From positions 1-47,955 of the forward strand of contig CADDZR010000009.1 of NCBI GenBank assembly GCA_902812495.1: a stretch of 47,955 nucleotides of DNA. Reading direction: 5' to 3'. The position numbers were made by a program, and so were the translations under genes. A model generated the notes under the pieces. That model saw only the letters and a program-made list of their open reading frames with translations, was not told where the DNA came from and did no database searches. Below are positions 32,224 to 40,276 of this stretch, piece after piece. This DNA is from an archaeon. GTDB taxonomy: Archaea > Thermoproteota > Nitrososphaeria > Nitrososphaerales > Gagatemarchaeaceae. Numbering within the stretch: position 1 is the stretch's first letter; each line of letters opens with the position of its first letter.

Positions 32224-33143
32224 GAGAGAAGAAGTTTGCAGTAATTTCGGGAGGCACAGGCTCTTCAAAGCTCATAAGAGGCTTCAAGGAAATAAGCAGG
32301 GATTTTTATGTCATAGTTAACGTTGCAGACAATTTCTGGTTCTATTCGCTTTATGTCTGTCCTGACCTCGATATAACATGTTATTCCCTTGCAGATATTT
32401 CTGACAAGAGAAGGGGGTGGGGGCTCGAGGGAGATACTTTCAACATGGTTGAGCAAATAGGTAGGCTCGGGTTCGAATCATGGTTTAAGCTCGGAGACAG
32501 GGATGCAGCTCTTAGCATAGTCAGGACAAAGCTATTGAAAGAAGGTCTTTCGCTGACAGAAGTTACGTCAATTATTTCGAAAGCTTTGGGCATTAGGCAG
32601 AGAGTCTTACCTGCAAGTGACATTCATTACGAAACACATGTTGTTACCCCGCAGGGTGAAATGCACCTCCAGGAATTCTGGGTCAAGTTTTCCGGGAAGC
32701 CAGATGTTCTTGATGTTGTCTACAGGGGCATAAAGGCTGCAAGGTTAAGCGAAGATGCAAAGCGTGCAATCCTAAATGCTGAGAGGATTGTTATATGTCC
32801 TGCGAACCCTGTTACAAGCATTATGACAATTCTTTCACTACCCGAAATCAAGCACATCTGGACAAAGTCAAGAGCAAAGAAGATAGCTGTCTCACCTATA
32901 GTGGGGAATAGGCCTTTCAGCGGGCCGGCGTGTAAATTCATGAAGGCAAAGGGTTTCGGTTGCAGCTCCCTCGATGTGGCAAGGATGTACTCTGGCCTAG
33001 TAGATACGATGGTTTTACACTTGGAAGATTCTCATTTATGCAGAGAAATAGAGGCCATGGGTATGAGGTGTGAGGCAACAAACACCGAGATTTCGGCCGT
33101 TACCTCTGCTGCCAAGCTGGCAGAGAGGCTGTTAGAGATTTGA
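32220..33143 (+). CDS. cofD: 2-phospho-L-lactate transferase
   Basis: Transfers the phospholactate group from lactyl-2-diphospho-5'-guanosine to the deazaflavin Fo to make F420-0. The N-terminal loop AVISGGTGSSKLIRGFKE, VNVADNFWFYSLYVCPDLD (Fo-binding region, with the D-N/D pair), LGDRDAALSIVRTKLL, and the C-terminal ICPANPVTSIMTIL and SPIVGNRPFSGPA are all family hallmarks. 307 residues is normal. It overlaps cofE and cofC by four bases on each side, consistent with translational coupling. Confidence 0.95.
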   Translation: MREKKFAVISGGTGSSKLIRGFKEISRDFYVIVNVADNFWFYSLYVCPDLDITCYSLADISDKRRGWGLEGDTFNMVEQIGRLGFESWFKLGDRDAALSIVRTKLLKEGLSLTEVTSIISKALGIRQRVLPASDIHYETHVVTPQGEMHLQEFWVKFSGKPDVLDVVYRGIKAARLSEDAKRAILNAERIVICPANPVTSIMTILSLPEIKHIWTKSRAKKIAVSPIVGNRPFSGPACKFMKAKGFGCSSLDVARMYSGLVDTMVLHLEDSHLCREIEAMGMRCEATNTEISAVTSAAKLAERLLEI

Positions 33144-33781
33144 GTTTTGCATGCATAATACCAGTAAAGGGAAAGGAAATGAAGTCAAGGCTCTCAAAAC
33201 TTCTCAAAAGTGAGAGAAGGGAAACTCTCTCCGTACAGATGTTCATGCATGTTGCATTATGTGCATCAAAAGTCTTTGGAAGCGAGAATGTTTTCGTTGT
33301 AACACCAAGTCAAAAGTATATTTTGCTCGCGTCTTCCCTTGGAATAAAGAGCATAAAAGAGCCTGAACAGTGCGGCGTAAACGGTGCTGTCAACCTAGCC
33401 TTAGAGAGAGTTGATGCCTCGACTTACTTCATCTTACCCTCTGACCTTCCCCTTCTCACAGCCAATGAGCTATCAAGGGCGAAGGCGCTCTCAAGAGAAT
33501 TCGATGTTTTGCTTGCTCCCTCCTATTCGTTTGACGGAACAAACCTTCTTACTTTCAGAAAGAACTCTAAAGTTAAGCTTAGCTACGATAAGAACAGCTT
33601 CTGGAATCATCTCAGGTCAGCTGCACGCAGGAGAATGAGGATAACTGTGCTTTCTTCCCTTGGAATAATAAATGATTTGGATACCTTAGAAGATATAAGG
33701 AGAATAGCGACCGGAAGGCTAAATATAGGGATGGCTGAAAAGATAAGAGAGGTTTGGATGGAGATAAGACAACAGTACTGA
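33140..33781 (+). CDS. cofC: 2-phospho-L-lactate guanylyltransferase
   Basis: Activates 2-phospholactate (or a related 3-carbon acid phosphate) with GTP for CofD. The nucleotidyltransferase-like fold shows IIPVKGKEMKSRLSKLLKSERR at the N-terminus, TPSQKYILLASSLGI, GVNGAVNLALERV (N-G-A/L-N motif), FILPSDLPLLTANELSRA and SYSFDGTNLLTFR. 213 residues is normal. The TTG start at 33140 overlaps the cofD stop (TTGA). The 3' end overlaps the amidohydrolase gene by 28 bases. With cofE and cofD this covers the lactyl steps of F420; Fo synthase is not in the window. Confidence 0.92.
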   Translation: MSFACIIPVKGKEMKSRLSKLLKSERRETLSVQMFMHVALCASKVFGSENVFVVTPSQKYILLASSLGIKSIKEPEQCGVNGAVNLALERVDASTYFILPSDLPLLTANELSRAKALSREFDVLLAPSYSFDGTNLLTFRKNSKVKLSYDKNSFWNHLRSAARRRMRITVLSSLGIINDLDTLEDIRRIATGRLNIGMAEKIREVWMEIRQQY

Positions 33782-35262
33782 AGAACATAAAGTTCTACTC
33801 AAATGGAGAATACAGGAGAGTTAATCTTGCGATCTCTGGCACAAACGCATGGATAACAGAAGATATACCGTCAGATAGCACTGAGGTCGAGCTTTCATAC
33901 TGCACAGTCATTCCAGGCCTTGTTGACACCCATTGCCACCTGTTTGAGCTTGGGTTCTCCAAGAGAACACTTGACTTGACAGGAGTGAAAAGCATCCATT
34001 CCCTCCGGTTAAAGCTTCAACAGTATTTGAAAGGAAAGAAGGAGGGGGAATGGGTTTTTGGAAGGGGGTGGGATCAAGAACTTTTTGAGGAGGGCAGGTT
34101 TCCAACAAGGGAGGATATTGATGATATATCTCTTCTAAATCCAGTGCTTCTCAAAAGGGTTTGTGGTCATATAGCGCTAATAAATACCTCTGCAATTGAA
34201 CTTCTCGGACTCGAGAATGAAGAAAACAAGATGTACGAGAGGGATTGTAAGGGAAGGTTAACAGGGATAGTAAAGGAGGATGCCCTTGAAGAAGCTCTTA
34301 GAAGGGCTGATAAAAGAAACTCTCAATTATGCTCTGATATACTCACCGACTCGGAGTACGAGGCTTTACGGCATGGTATAACGAAGGCACACTGCATCCT
34401 CTCTCCTTCAAACTATGTGGAAGAGCTTGAAGCTATAAATTTGCTTCTAAAAGAGGGCGAGCTTTTAATAAAGCTGAGGCTGTACCTTCCAATAGAAGCA
34501 GTCTCAAAGAAGGAGATCTACAGTTCATTTCAAAACAACGACCAAGTAAGCATAAAAGGATTCAAGATATTTGCAGACGGCTCCCTAGGTTCGAGGACAG
34601 CCGCCTTGGAAAAAGAGTACTCGGATGATCCTGGGAACTTTGGCGTATTGAGGTACAGGGATAGCGAGATGAGGGAGATGGTCCAGAGTATCGATGCAAT
34701 GGGTATGCAGGCAGTGATACATGCGATAGGCGATAGGGCCATTGCGCAGGCAATAGACGCTATATCCTCGGCTGATAGAAGGAACAGGAACAGGCATAGG
34801 ATAGAGCACGCAAGCCTTGCACCGAAGAGTTTGAGGGAAGAGATGTCTAGAAAGAGGATACCTGCAACAGTGCAGCCTCACTTCGTAGCTTCAGACAAAT
34901 GGGCTGAGAAGAGACTTGGAGATAGGGTAAAAGACCTGTATCCTTTCAACTCTTTTATTCGTGAAGGTGTGATAATATCCGGAAGCTCTGATGCACCAGT
35001 TGAACCTCTTAACCCAATGCTAGGCTTCTGGGCTGCAATTTCGAGACCGGACATGAGAGATTCTGAAGCTCTGAGCATACAGAGCTGCATTGATATCTAC
35101 ACTAAAAATGCTGATTACAATGGCCTTGACAGAAGCAGTGGAACAGACCTTGTTCTGCTCGATTCGGACATAGAGGGCATGCATCCCTCAATGCTCCGTA
35201 AAGTGAAACCTCTTGTTGTGATAGTATCTGGAAGGATCTGTTTCCAGTCACTTGTACTCTGA
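33754..35262 (+). CDS. YtcJ-type amidohydrolase
   Basis: A 502-residue member of the amidohydrolase-3 family (metal-dependent hydrolases acting on C-N bonds). The N-terminal metal site is VIPGLVDTHCHLFELGF; FADGSLGSRTAAL, AVIHAIGDRAIAQAIDAI, HRIEHASL and ISGSSDAPVEPLNPMLG give the remaining metal-binding His and Asp. Substrates of this family are very varied (formamides, hydantoins, ureides), so the reaction is unknown. It overlaps cofC by 28 bases and appears to be the fourth gene of the F420 operon. The start TTG 33754 gives a plausible N-terminal beta-sandwich. The 3' end overlaps the convergent ABC ATPase by 15 bases. Confidence 0.88.
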   Translation: MDGDKTTVLKNIKFYSNGEYRRVNLAISGTNAWITEDIPSDSTEVELSYCTVIPGLVDTHCHLFELGFSKRTLDLTGVKSIHSLRLKLQQYLKGKKEGEWVFGRGWDQELFEEGRFPTREDIDDISLLNPVLLKRVCGHIALINTSAIELLGLENEENKMYERDCKGRLTGIVKEDALEEALRRADKRNSQLCSDILTDSEYEALRHGITKAHCILSPSNYVEELEAINLLLKEGELLIKLRLYLPIEAVSKKEIYSSFQNNDQVSIKGFKIFADGSLGSRTAALEKEYSDDPGNFGVLRYRDSEMREMVQSIDAMGMQAVIHAIGDRAIAQAIDAISSADRRNRNRHRIEHASLAPKSLREEMSRKRIPATVQPHFVASDKWAEKRLGDRVKDLYPFNSFIREGVIISGSSDAPVEPLNPMLGFWAAISRPDMRDSEALSIQSCIDIYTKNADYNGLDRSSGTDLVLLDSDIEGMHPSMLRKVKPLVVIVSGRICFQSLVL

Positions 35263-36018
35263 GATAGATAGCATCTCTAGAAGCTTGTCAACTGCCTCAA
35301 AGAACTCTTTATCCCTGAGATGTTCAAATCTTGGCCTTGGAACGTTGACCTTTAACTCTCCAACAATCCTCCCAGGCCTTGGGGACATAACAATTATCCT
35401 GTCAGCCATCATTACGGCCTCCTCAACATTATGTGTTATCATTATGAAATTGTTCGTTGGAAGTGTCGGGTCTGACCATATCTTCAAAAGAAGTATCCTC
35501 AGGTCCTTTGCTGTCAGTTCGTCGAGAGAAGAAAAAGGCTCATCAAGCAAAAGTATCTCGGGATGGAGCGCCAAAGCCCTTGCCAGGCCGACTCTCTGCT
35601 TCATACCTCCAGATAGGTCATGTGGATAAACGTTCTCAAAGCCGTCAAGGTGAACCATCTTTAGGTATTTCATTGCTCTCTCCCTTGCCTCATCCTTCGT
35701 ATAACCATTCACAACGAGAGGCAGCTCCACGTTTTCTAGGGCTGTCTTCCATGGGAGGAGTGCAAAAGACTGGAAAACCATTGTTATCTTTGGTGTCGGG
35801 CTTGTTATTTCCTTTCCTTTAAATATCACCTTCCCGGAATCTGGCCTATCTAACCCTGCTATTATTCTTAGAAGTGTAGACTTACCGCATCCTGAAGGTC
35901 CAATGATGCAAAGGAACTCGTCATAGTTTACAATGAAGCTTACGTTTTCCAGGGCCTTAACCTCTGCACCATTCCTGTAAGTCTTAGACACGTTCTGGAC
36001 CTCAAGTATCACTGTCAT
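35248..36018 (-). CDS. ABC transporter ATPase, nitrate/sulfonate/taurine type
   Basis: ATPase for an anion-type importer. Walker A GPSGCGKSTLLRIIAGL, Q-loop TMVFQSFALLPW, signature LSGGMKQRVGLARALA, Walker B ILLLDEPFSSLD and the H-loop MITHNVEEAV are all intact. 256 residues: it lacks the C-terminal domain that some archaeal relatives carry. It follows the duplicated permease on the same strand, sharing one base (the permease stop and this ATG at 36018). Substrate could be nitrate, sulfonate, thiamine precursor or another anion; no binding protein is nearby to indicate which. Confidence 0.94.
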   Translation of the reverse strand: MTVILEVQNVSKTYRNGAEVKALENVSFIVNYDEFLCIIGPSGCGKSTLLRIIAGLDRPDSGKVIFKGKEITSPTPKITMVFQSFALLPWKTALENVELPLVVNGYTKDEARERAMKYLKMVHLDGFENVYPHDLSGGMKQRVGLARALALHPEILLLDEPFSSLDELTAKDLRILLLKIWSDPTLPTNNFIMITHNVEEAVMMADRIIVMSPRPGRIVGELKVNVPRPRFEHLRDKEFFEAVDKLLEMLSISEYK

Positions 36019-37646
36019 TATATCTCCAGCCCCCTCCTCTCAACCCTCTCTATCAGCCTTCTCCATACTAGCCTGCCAAGAAGTATCACTATCCCTGACA
36101 TTATGAATAAGTAAAATATCACGAGGTAGGAATTACCTGCCGCAGCAGCATTATCAAGAAGGGACCCAAGTCCAGGAAGGGAATAAACATTATTTCCCTG
36201 TGTTACGTACTCGGAGTAGATAATTACATTCCATCCTCCTCCCCAGGCAAGTATGCTTCCTGTCACTATTGCTGGAAGGGTTGAAGGTATAACTATGTCC
36301 CTCAACCTCCTGAAACCCCTGAATCCAAAGAGCTCTGAGACCTCCTTTAGTTCTTCTGGAAGGTATGATGCAGCAGTAACGACGTTGTAAATTATATACC
36401 ATATCATACCCATAAATATGAGGAAGAAGGAAGAAACTTCAAGCCCAAGCTCTCCCGGCATTACCTGGAGAAGAGTTGCGAAGAGAGGTGGGAAAAGAGC
36501 AAGGTAAGGTATCGCCCTTCCAGTATCATAAATTGTATAGAATATTTTCCTAAAACGCTTGCTTCTGGAAGCAGCCAAAGCTGCCATTAGAGAAACGAAG
36601 AGGGCAAAAATATAAACAACAAAGAGCCTTCCGAGAGTAAAAAGTGTGAAGAGGATTGTTTCTACAATATTAACCTGTGCCATTGTTTGAGAGATTATTG
36701 AAAAAGCAGGTACTAATTCGGATAGGTCTGACGCAACTACCAAGCCAATAAGAGAAAGGATAAATGCTGATGCAACAACCTTTGTTGAAAAGCTGTTCCT
36801 GAACCTTGAGAGACCGAGGAACTCAACCCTGAACTTTAACCCGAATATTCTTCTTGCAGGCATTCTCATTGTTCTGAGAGGATGAACTATCCTCTCAGGT
36901 ATATGAACGCCAAAGATAGGCCTGTGCTTCGAGACCCTATCAGCAAGCCTGTGCCATACTGCTTGGTTTGTCAGCACAACTATCTCACCTATTACTAGCA
37001 GGCCAGTCCAGGCGGCTTGAAGATTTGTATTAACAAGGCTTGTGTTTGCAATAAAAGAGCCTATTCCTGGAACAGCATAGCTTTGTCCGTTATAGCTGAC
37101 AAATTCTGCTGCTATATCAAATGTCCAACCGTCGTTCCAAGCAAGTGTTGACGCAGAAATCAGGGCTGGTATTATTGCTGGAAGTATTACGTTCTTGAAG
37201 TAAGCATAACCTCTTATGTTGAAAGTTGATGCAGCCTCCTTTACAGATGGGGGAATTGCCCTTATGGAACCTACCACACCAAAGAATATACTCCACTCCA
37301 TTGCAGTGAAGAGTAGTATCCAGACAGCAAGTTCCCTTCCAAGGTAACCAGGGAAGGCTGCTATTATAGCAACGAGTAGTATCGGGAAGTATCCAAGAAT
37401 TGGGACGCTCTGAAGTATATCAAAGACAGGTATTATAATCCTTCCTGCTGTTTTGTTCAGTGCTGCAAGAACACCAACACAAACACCAAAAACTAGAGAT
37501 ATTGCAAATACAATGGTTATTCTTCCAAGACTGATTAGAGCATAGACAGCAAGCATCTTTGCATCAGAATACGAAAGGAAGAAGTAGGAGTAGATGAGTG
37601 TAAGAGCAAGGAGTACTGAAGATATGAGGATAATGTATCTGCCCAA
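36018..37646 (-). CDS. ABC transporter permease with two fused permease domains (COG4986-type)
   Basis: Two complete inner-membrane permease domains in one 542-residue chain. The first (about 1-235) has its EAA-type loop at VKEAASTFNIRGYAYFKNVILPAIIPALI. The second (about 285-542) has ELKEVSELFGFRGFRRLRDIVIPSTLPAIV. Each is followed by a substrate-path segment, W-N-D-G-W or W-G-G-G-W (LAWNDGWTFDIAAEF, LAWGGGWNVIIYSEY), and by YAVPGIGSFI or YSLPGLGSLL. The repeat equivalence is obvious by eye. This duplicated arrangement is known as the anion-transport permease of archaea. The start is TTG 37646. It is co-transcribed with the downstream ATPase. Confidence 0.94.
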   Translation of the reverse strand: MGRYIILISSVLLALTLIYSYFFLSYSDAKMLAVYALISLGRITIVFAISLVFGVCVGVLAALNKTAGRIIIPVFDILQSVPILGYFPILLVAIIAAFPGYLGRELAVWILLFTAMEWSIFFGVVGSIRAIPPSVKEAASTFNIRGYAYFKNVILPAIIPALISASTLAWNDGWTFDIAAEFVSYNGQSYAVPGIGSFIANTSLVNTNLQAAWTGLLVIGEIVVLTNQAVWHRLADRVSKHRPIFGVHIPERIVHPLRTMRMPARRIFGLKFRVEFLGLSRFRNSFSTKVVASAFILSLIGLVVASDLSELVPAFSIISQTMAQVNIVETILFTLFTLGRLFVVYIFALFVSLMAALAASRSKRFRKIFYTIYDTGRAIPYLALFPPLFATLLQVMPGELGLEVSSFFLIFMGMIWYIIYNVVTAASYLPEELKEVSELFGFRGFRRLRDIVIPSTLPAIVTGSILAWGGGWNVIIYSEYVTQGNNVYSLPGLGSLLDNAAAAGNSYLVIFYLFIMSGIVILLGRLVWRRLIERVERRGLEI

Positions 37647-37674
37647 TAGGGACCGTATCTGCGGTAAAACGGGG

Positions 37675-37684
37675 TGTATAAAAC
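37675..37684 (-). promoter_or_regulatory. TATA-like box for the ABC transporter operon
   Basis: On the minus strand GGTTTTATAC is centred some 30 bases before TTG 37646, consistent with a short or absent leader. Confidence 0.45.
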
Positions 37685-37694
37685 CTTGGTGACT

Positions 37695-38189
37695 TTAAGC
37701 TATATACCTTATGCTCGAGCTGTCAAATTTCTTAACTGTTTCAAAAGCTCCTTTGTCTCTGAAGAAAAAGTACTTTGTAAGCTCCGGGAAGAACTCGTCA
37801 AGAGGTCTAACTGCCATTAAGGATGCGATATGTTTTTCTCCAAGGTAGAGGGATGATATATCGCTTGTCATCTTTCTTACTTTTGAATCGTCAAGAAACC
37901 CAAGACTGTGCAAGTATTCGTGCATAAGTACCATGAATATGTACGAGTTCTGCTTTAGCTTTGACTTCGCAACACTCCTGACTATCTTAAGGAGGTTCCT
38001 GTTCATAACTATTGTGTTTGAACCTATTTCATGGTATGCTCCAACAGTATTTGGAAGATCTCCAAGGACGAGGCTAAGACCCGCTCTGTGCATGCCAGTT
38101 GATCTCTCTACTGCGTCCTTTACCATCTCAAATATCTCGTCAAAGTCCTTTGCCTTGAGCAGCCTTATCCTGTTCTGCCTTGTATTCAC
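37695..38189 (-). CDS. Putative HExxH metalloprotease-like protein
   Basis: A 164-residue soluble protein with a zinc-protease signature, VLMHEYLHSLGFLDDSKVRKMTSDI: His-Glu-x-x-His on a helix, followed by an S-L-G-F turn as in small minimal metalloproteases. The N-terminal half includes AGLSLVLGDLPNTVGAYHEIGSNTIVMNR, reminiscent of the substrate strand and the 'A-x-H/Y' turn preceding the helix. A third ligand could be in SLYLGEKHIA. Function and substrate are unknown. The start is GTG 38189. It is downstream of the DUF355 gene on the same strand, 35 bases away. Confidence 0.75.
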   Translation of the reverse strand: MNTRQNRIRLLKAKDFDEIFEMVKDAVERSTGMHRAGLSLVLGDLPNTVGAYHEIGSNTIVMNRNLLKIVRSVAKSKLKQNSYIFMVLMHEYLHSLGFLDDSKVRKMTSDISSLYLGEKHIASLMAVRPLDEFFPELTKYFFFRDKGAFETVKKFDSSSIRYIA

Positions 38190-38224
38190 AGTTAAATTGT
38201 ATTATTGCATATATACAAATCTTT

Positions 38225-38707
38225 CTACTTCTTGTAACCTATTTTCCTGAGGAACTGGTACCTTTCCTTCTTGTCATCTTCCTGTTCTATTCCCTTTGTC
38301 TTGACACCGTCTATCACACCAAGTATTCCTCTTCCTAACTCTGTCTCTGCAACTATAACTGTGACCTTGTTTGCTGTGGCACAGTATATGTTTACGACTT
38401 CCTCTACCATCTTTATCCTATTAAGGACGTTTATCGGGAAAGAATCTTTGAGTATCACGACAAAACAGTGACCTGCTGAGAGCCTCTCAGCTATCTCAAC
38501 AGCCATTTTTGTAGATGTTTCCTCTGTCCCGTCATATCTAACAAGTGCTTTACCCGAGGATTCGCAGAATGCAACACCGAACTTCATGTTTGGATGGGAT
38601 GAATTTATTGTCTCGTAGATGTCTTCAACTGTTTTTATAAAATGGCTCTGTCCAAGTATTAGCTGATATCCTTGTGGAACCTCTATATCGACTGTCTTAA
38701 GCTCCAT
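38225..38707 (-). CDS. DUF355 / adenosine-specific kinase-like protein
   Basis: A 160-residue protein closely fitting the COG1839 family, one member of which from a hyperthermophile was described structurally as an adenosine-binding or adenosine-specific kinase. Typical segments are MELKTVDIEVPQGYQLILGQSHFIKTVEDIYE, KFGVAFCESSGKALVRYDG, GHCFVVILKDSFPINVLNRIK, and VNIYCATANKVTVIVAETELGRGILGVIDG. The kinase activity is not well established, so it should be treated as a conserved protein. It starts with ATG 38707 and is upstream of the HExxH protein. Confidence 0.88.
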   Translation of the reverse strand: MELKTVDIEVPQGYQLILGQSHFIKTVEDIYETINSSHPNMKFGVAFCESSGKALVRYDGTEETSTKMAVEIAERLSAGHCFVVILKDSFPINVLNRIKMVEEVVNIYCATANKVTVIVAETELGRGILGVIDGVKTKGIEQEDDKKERYQFLRKIGYKK

Positions 38708-38745
38708 GACTAATGCTGCCTGCTACAGAAAATATAAGGTTGCCT

Positions 38746-39174
38746 TCAGGTTACAGAAAGCTTCCTCCATACCCTAAAAGTTTCGTACCATAGCACTGCA
38801 ACCGCAGCCAAGGAAGTAGCTATGAGGAAGGGAACATAAAGTGTAGAGCGGACCGACTGGAAGGATAGATAACCAACGAGAATTGAAAGCAGAACAGAGA
38901 AGAAAAATAGCTGTGGCACAAGAAGAGTTCCTATTCTTGAATAACCCTCCAGTATTTCCTTAGCAGCGTCCGTGTTTGCAACGTATTTTCCGTAGTTGTC
39001 CTGAAAGACATAGCCAATTTCAGAGAGTTTACTGAGGTGGTAGGATGCAAGCGAAGCAGTTGAGAAGCCGAGTGCACGCTGCACTTCTCTTAGTTCTGAA
39101 GGTCCGTTTTTAACAAGAAACATATAGACACGCAATGTATTCCCGCTAAGCTCCTTTTTACTCAATGGTTTCAC
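38746..39174 (-). CDS. Membrane-anchored winged-helix regulator
   Basis: A winged-helix domain of ArsR-like type (residues about 1-80: SGNTLRVYMFLVKNGPSELREVQRALGF, SLASYHLSKLSEIGYVFQDNYGKYVA) followed by two hydrophobic segments (about 90-108 and 115-134). A membrane-bound one-component regulator is the likely reading. I place the start at GTG 39174 because it forms a GTGA overlap with the upstream gene's stop; a frame upstream is open but overlaps that gene further. 142 residues. It is coupled to the nucleotidyltransferase-like gene. Confidence 0.78.
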   Translation of the reverse strand: MKPLSKKELSGNTLRVYMFLVKNGPSELREVQRALGFSTASLASYHLSKLSEIGYVFQDNYGKYVANTDAAKEILEGYSRIGTLLVPQLFFFSVLLSILVGYLSFQSVRSTLYVPFLIATSLAAVAVLWYETFRVWRKLSVT

Positions 39175-40136
39175 ACCATCCTTGCAAGCTTTAGTATTTG
39201 CACTTTCATATCTTCTGTGCACCTTTTTAGCTGATCCTCCGGCTGAGAAAAGCTGAAGCTTTCTACAACCCTTTTTCCTAATAGTTTGGTGTCTTCTGAA
39301 AGGAGCTTTACAGGTAGGTTCTCATCATCATGCTTCAGGGCACTGCTGAGTGATAGAACATATTCTGATATCTTCAAACCAAGGAATGAGAAACATTCAA
39401 CTGGCATCATATTCTCGATGAGGTAACTGCTTTTCTCCCTAATTAGGCTAAAATCTTCGATGTTACTTTCAATTGATGATTGGCTATTTTCTAGTGTATC
39501 CATTAGGATGTTAAGGGCCTGTAACCTATCTAAACATGTCTGCTTGTTTGCTTTACTCAGAGCCAAGCTCCTAGCTAGAACCTCAAACCTGCTGGCTGAT
39601 GTTTTTGCAACCCTTTTTGTCTGTTCAATGAGGTGGCTTGGAGAGGGAATTCCTCCCTTTAGTAGTATCCATGCAAAGGCAAGGTTATAACCTGAGTAGG
39701 CCATCCAGAAGCCAGCATCTACATTCTTGCCATGCTCAACTGCTTCCTCAGAACGGGCAATGCACTTTAACGAAAGGGCAAGCCTTCTCTCAGCAGCTTT
39801 CTTCTTGTTCTGTTCCACCATTGTTCTGTGGTAGGAATAGGCCGTTGAGAGCGAGAACGTTGTATCCCTTAGAATCATCATGGAAGAAAGGGAAAGGGAG
39901 ACCTCTGGGTCGTTCGAATTCAGCAATTCCTTTTCGTCCATGTAAACAATCTCAAAATATTTTCCACCAACTCGGATGGTCTTCGGCAAATTTTTCTCTC
40001 CAATAACAATGATGTCGTACTCGCACTTCTCTCTTTCTATTTGACGGGAGTGACATCCGACGAGTGCAACAGGTTCGTTTTTATATATATCGAGTAATGG
40101 TGTCATAAGGTCAGCTGTATTTTTCAGCTTAACCAT
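39171..40136 (-). CDS. Nucleotidyltransferase-like protein with a helical C-terminal region
   Basis: The N-terminus (about 1-75) resembles a minimal nucleotidyltransferase: PLLDIYKNEPVALVGCHSR, then KCEYDIIVIGEK and KYFEIVYMDEKEL. In active members the pattern is G-S-x(…)-D-x-D; here it is degenerate (C-H-S-R and Y-D), so catalysis is doubtful. The rest (about 80-321) is almost all helix (AFAWILLKGGIPSPSHLIEQ, ASRFEVLARSLALSKAN), like HEPN or other helical partner domains. It is translationally coupled (GTGA) to the membrane winged-helix gene. A sensing role for that pair is a guess. Confidence 0.65.
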   Translation of the reverse strand: MVKLKNTADLMTPLLDIYKNEPVALVGCHSRQIEREKCEYDIIVIGEKNLPKTIRVGGKYFEIVYMDEKELLNSNDPEVSLSLSSMMILRDTTFSLSTAYSYHRTMVEQNKKKAAERRLALSLKCIARSEEAVEHGKNVDAGFWMAYSGYNLAFAWILLKGGIPSPSHLIEQTKRVAKTSASRFEVLARSLALSKANKQTCLDRLQALNILMDTLENSQSSIESNIEDFSLIREKSSYLIENMMPVECFSFLGLKISEYVLSLSSALKHDDENLPVKLLSEDTKLLGKRVVESFSFSQPEDQLKRCTEDMKVQILKLARMV

Positions 40137-40224
40137 AGAAGTTGCACCTCTTTTGACTCAAAGCAGAAATATTTTGTATTAATTGACTGCATCTGACAAA
40201 CCAGTTAATCTTTTTTGCCAAAAC

Positions 40225-40234
40225 GCTTAAATAC
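40225..40234 (+). promoter_or_regulatory. TATA-like box for TFB
   Basis: GCTTAAATAC is centred about 48 bases before GTG 40277, suggesting a leader of about 20 bases. The 140-base gap to the divergent gene at 40136 may also hold that gene's promoter. Confidence 0.4.
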
Positions 40235-40276
40235 CAAGAAACTGGAACATTTCTCAACGATAAAACGTTTTCGGTA

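Noticed and set aside
33754-33781. Possible frameshift between cofC and the amidohydrolase because of the 28-base overlap
   Set aside because: Both proteins are complete with normal ends and start motifs, so the overlap is an ordinary operon junction.
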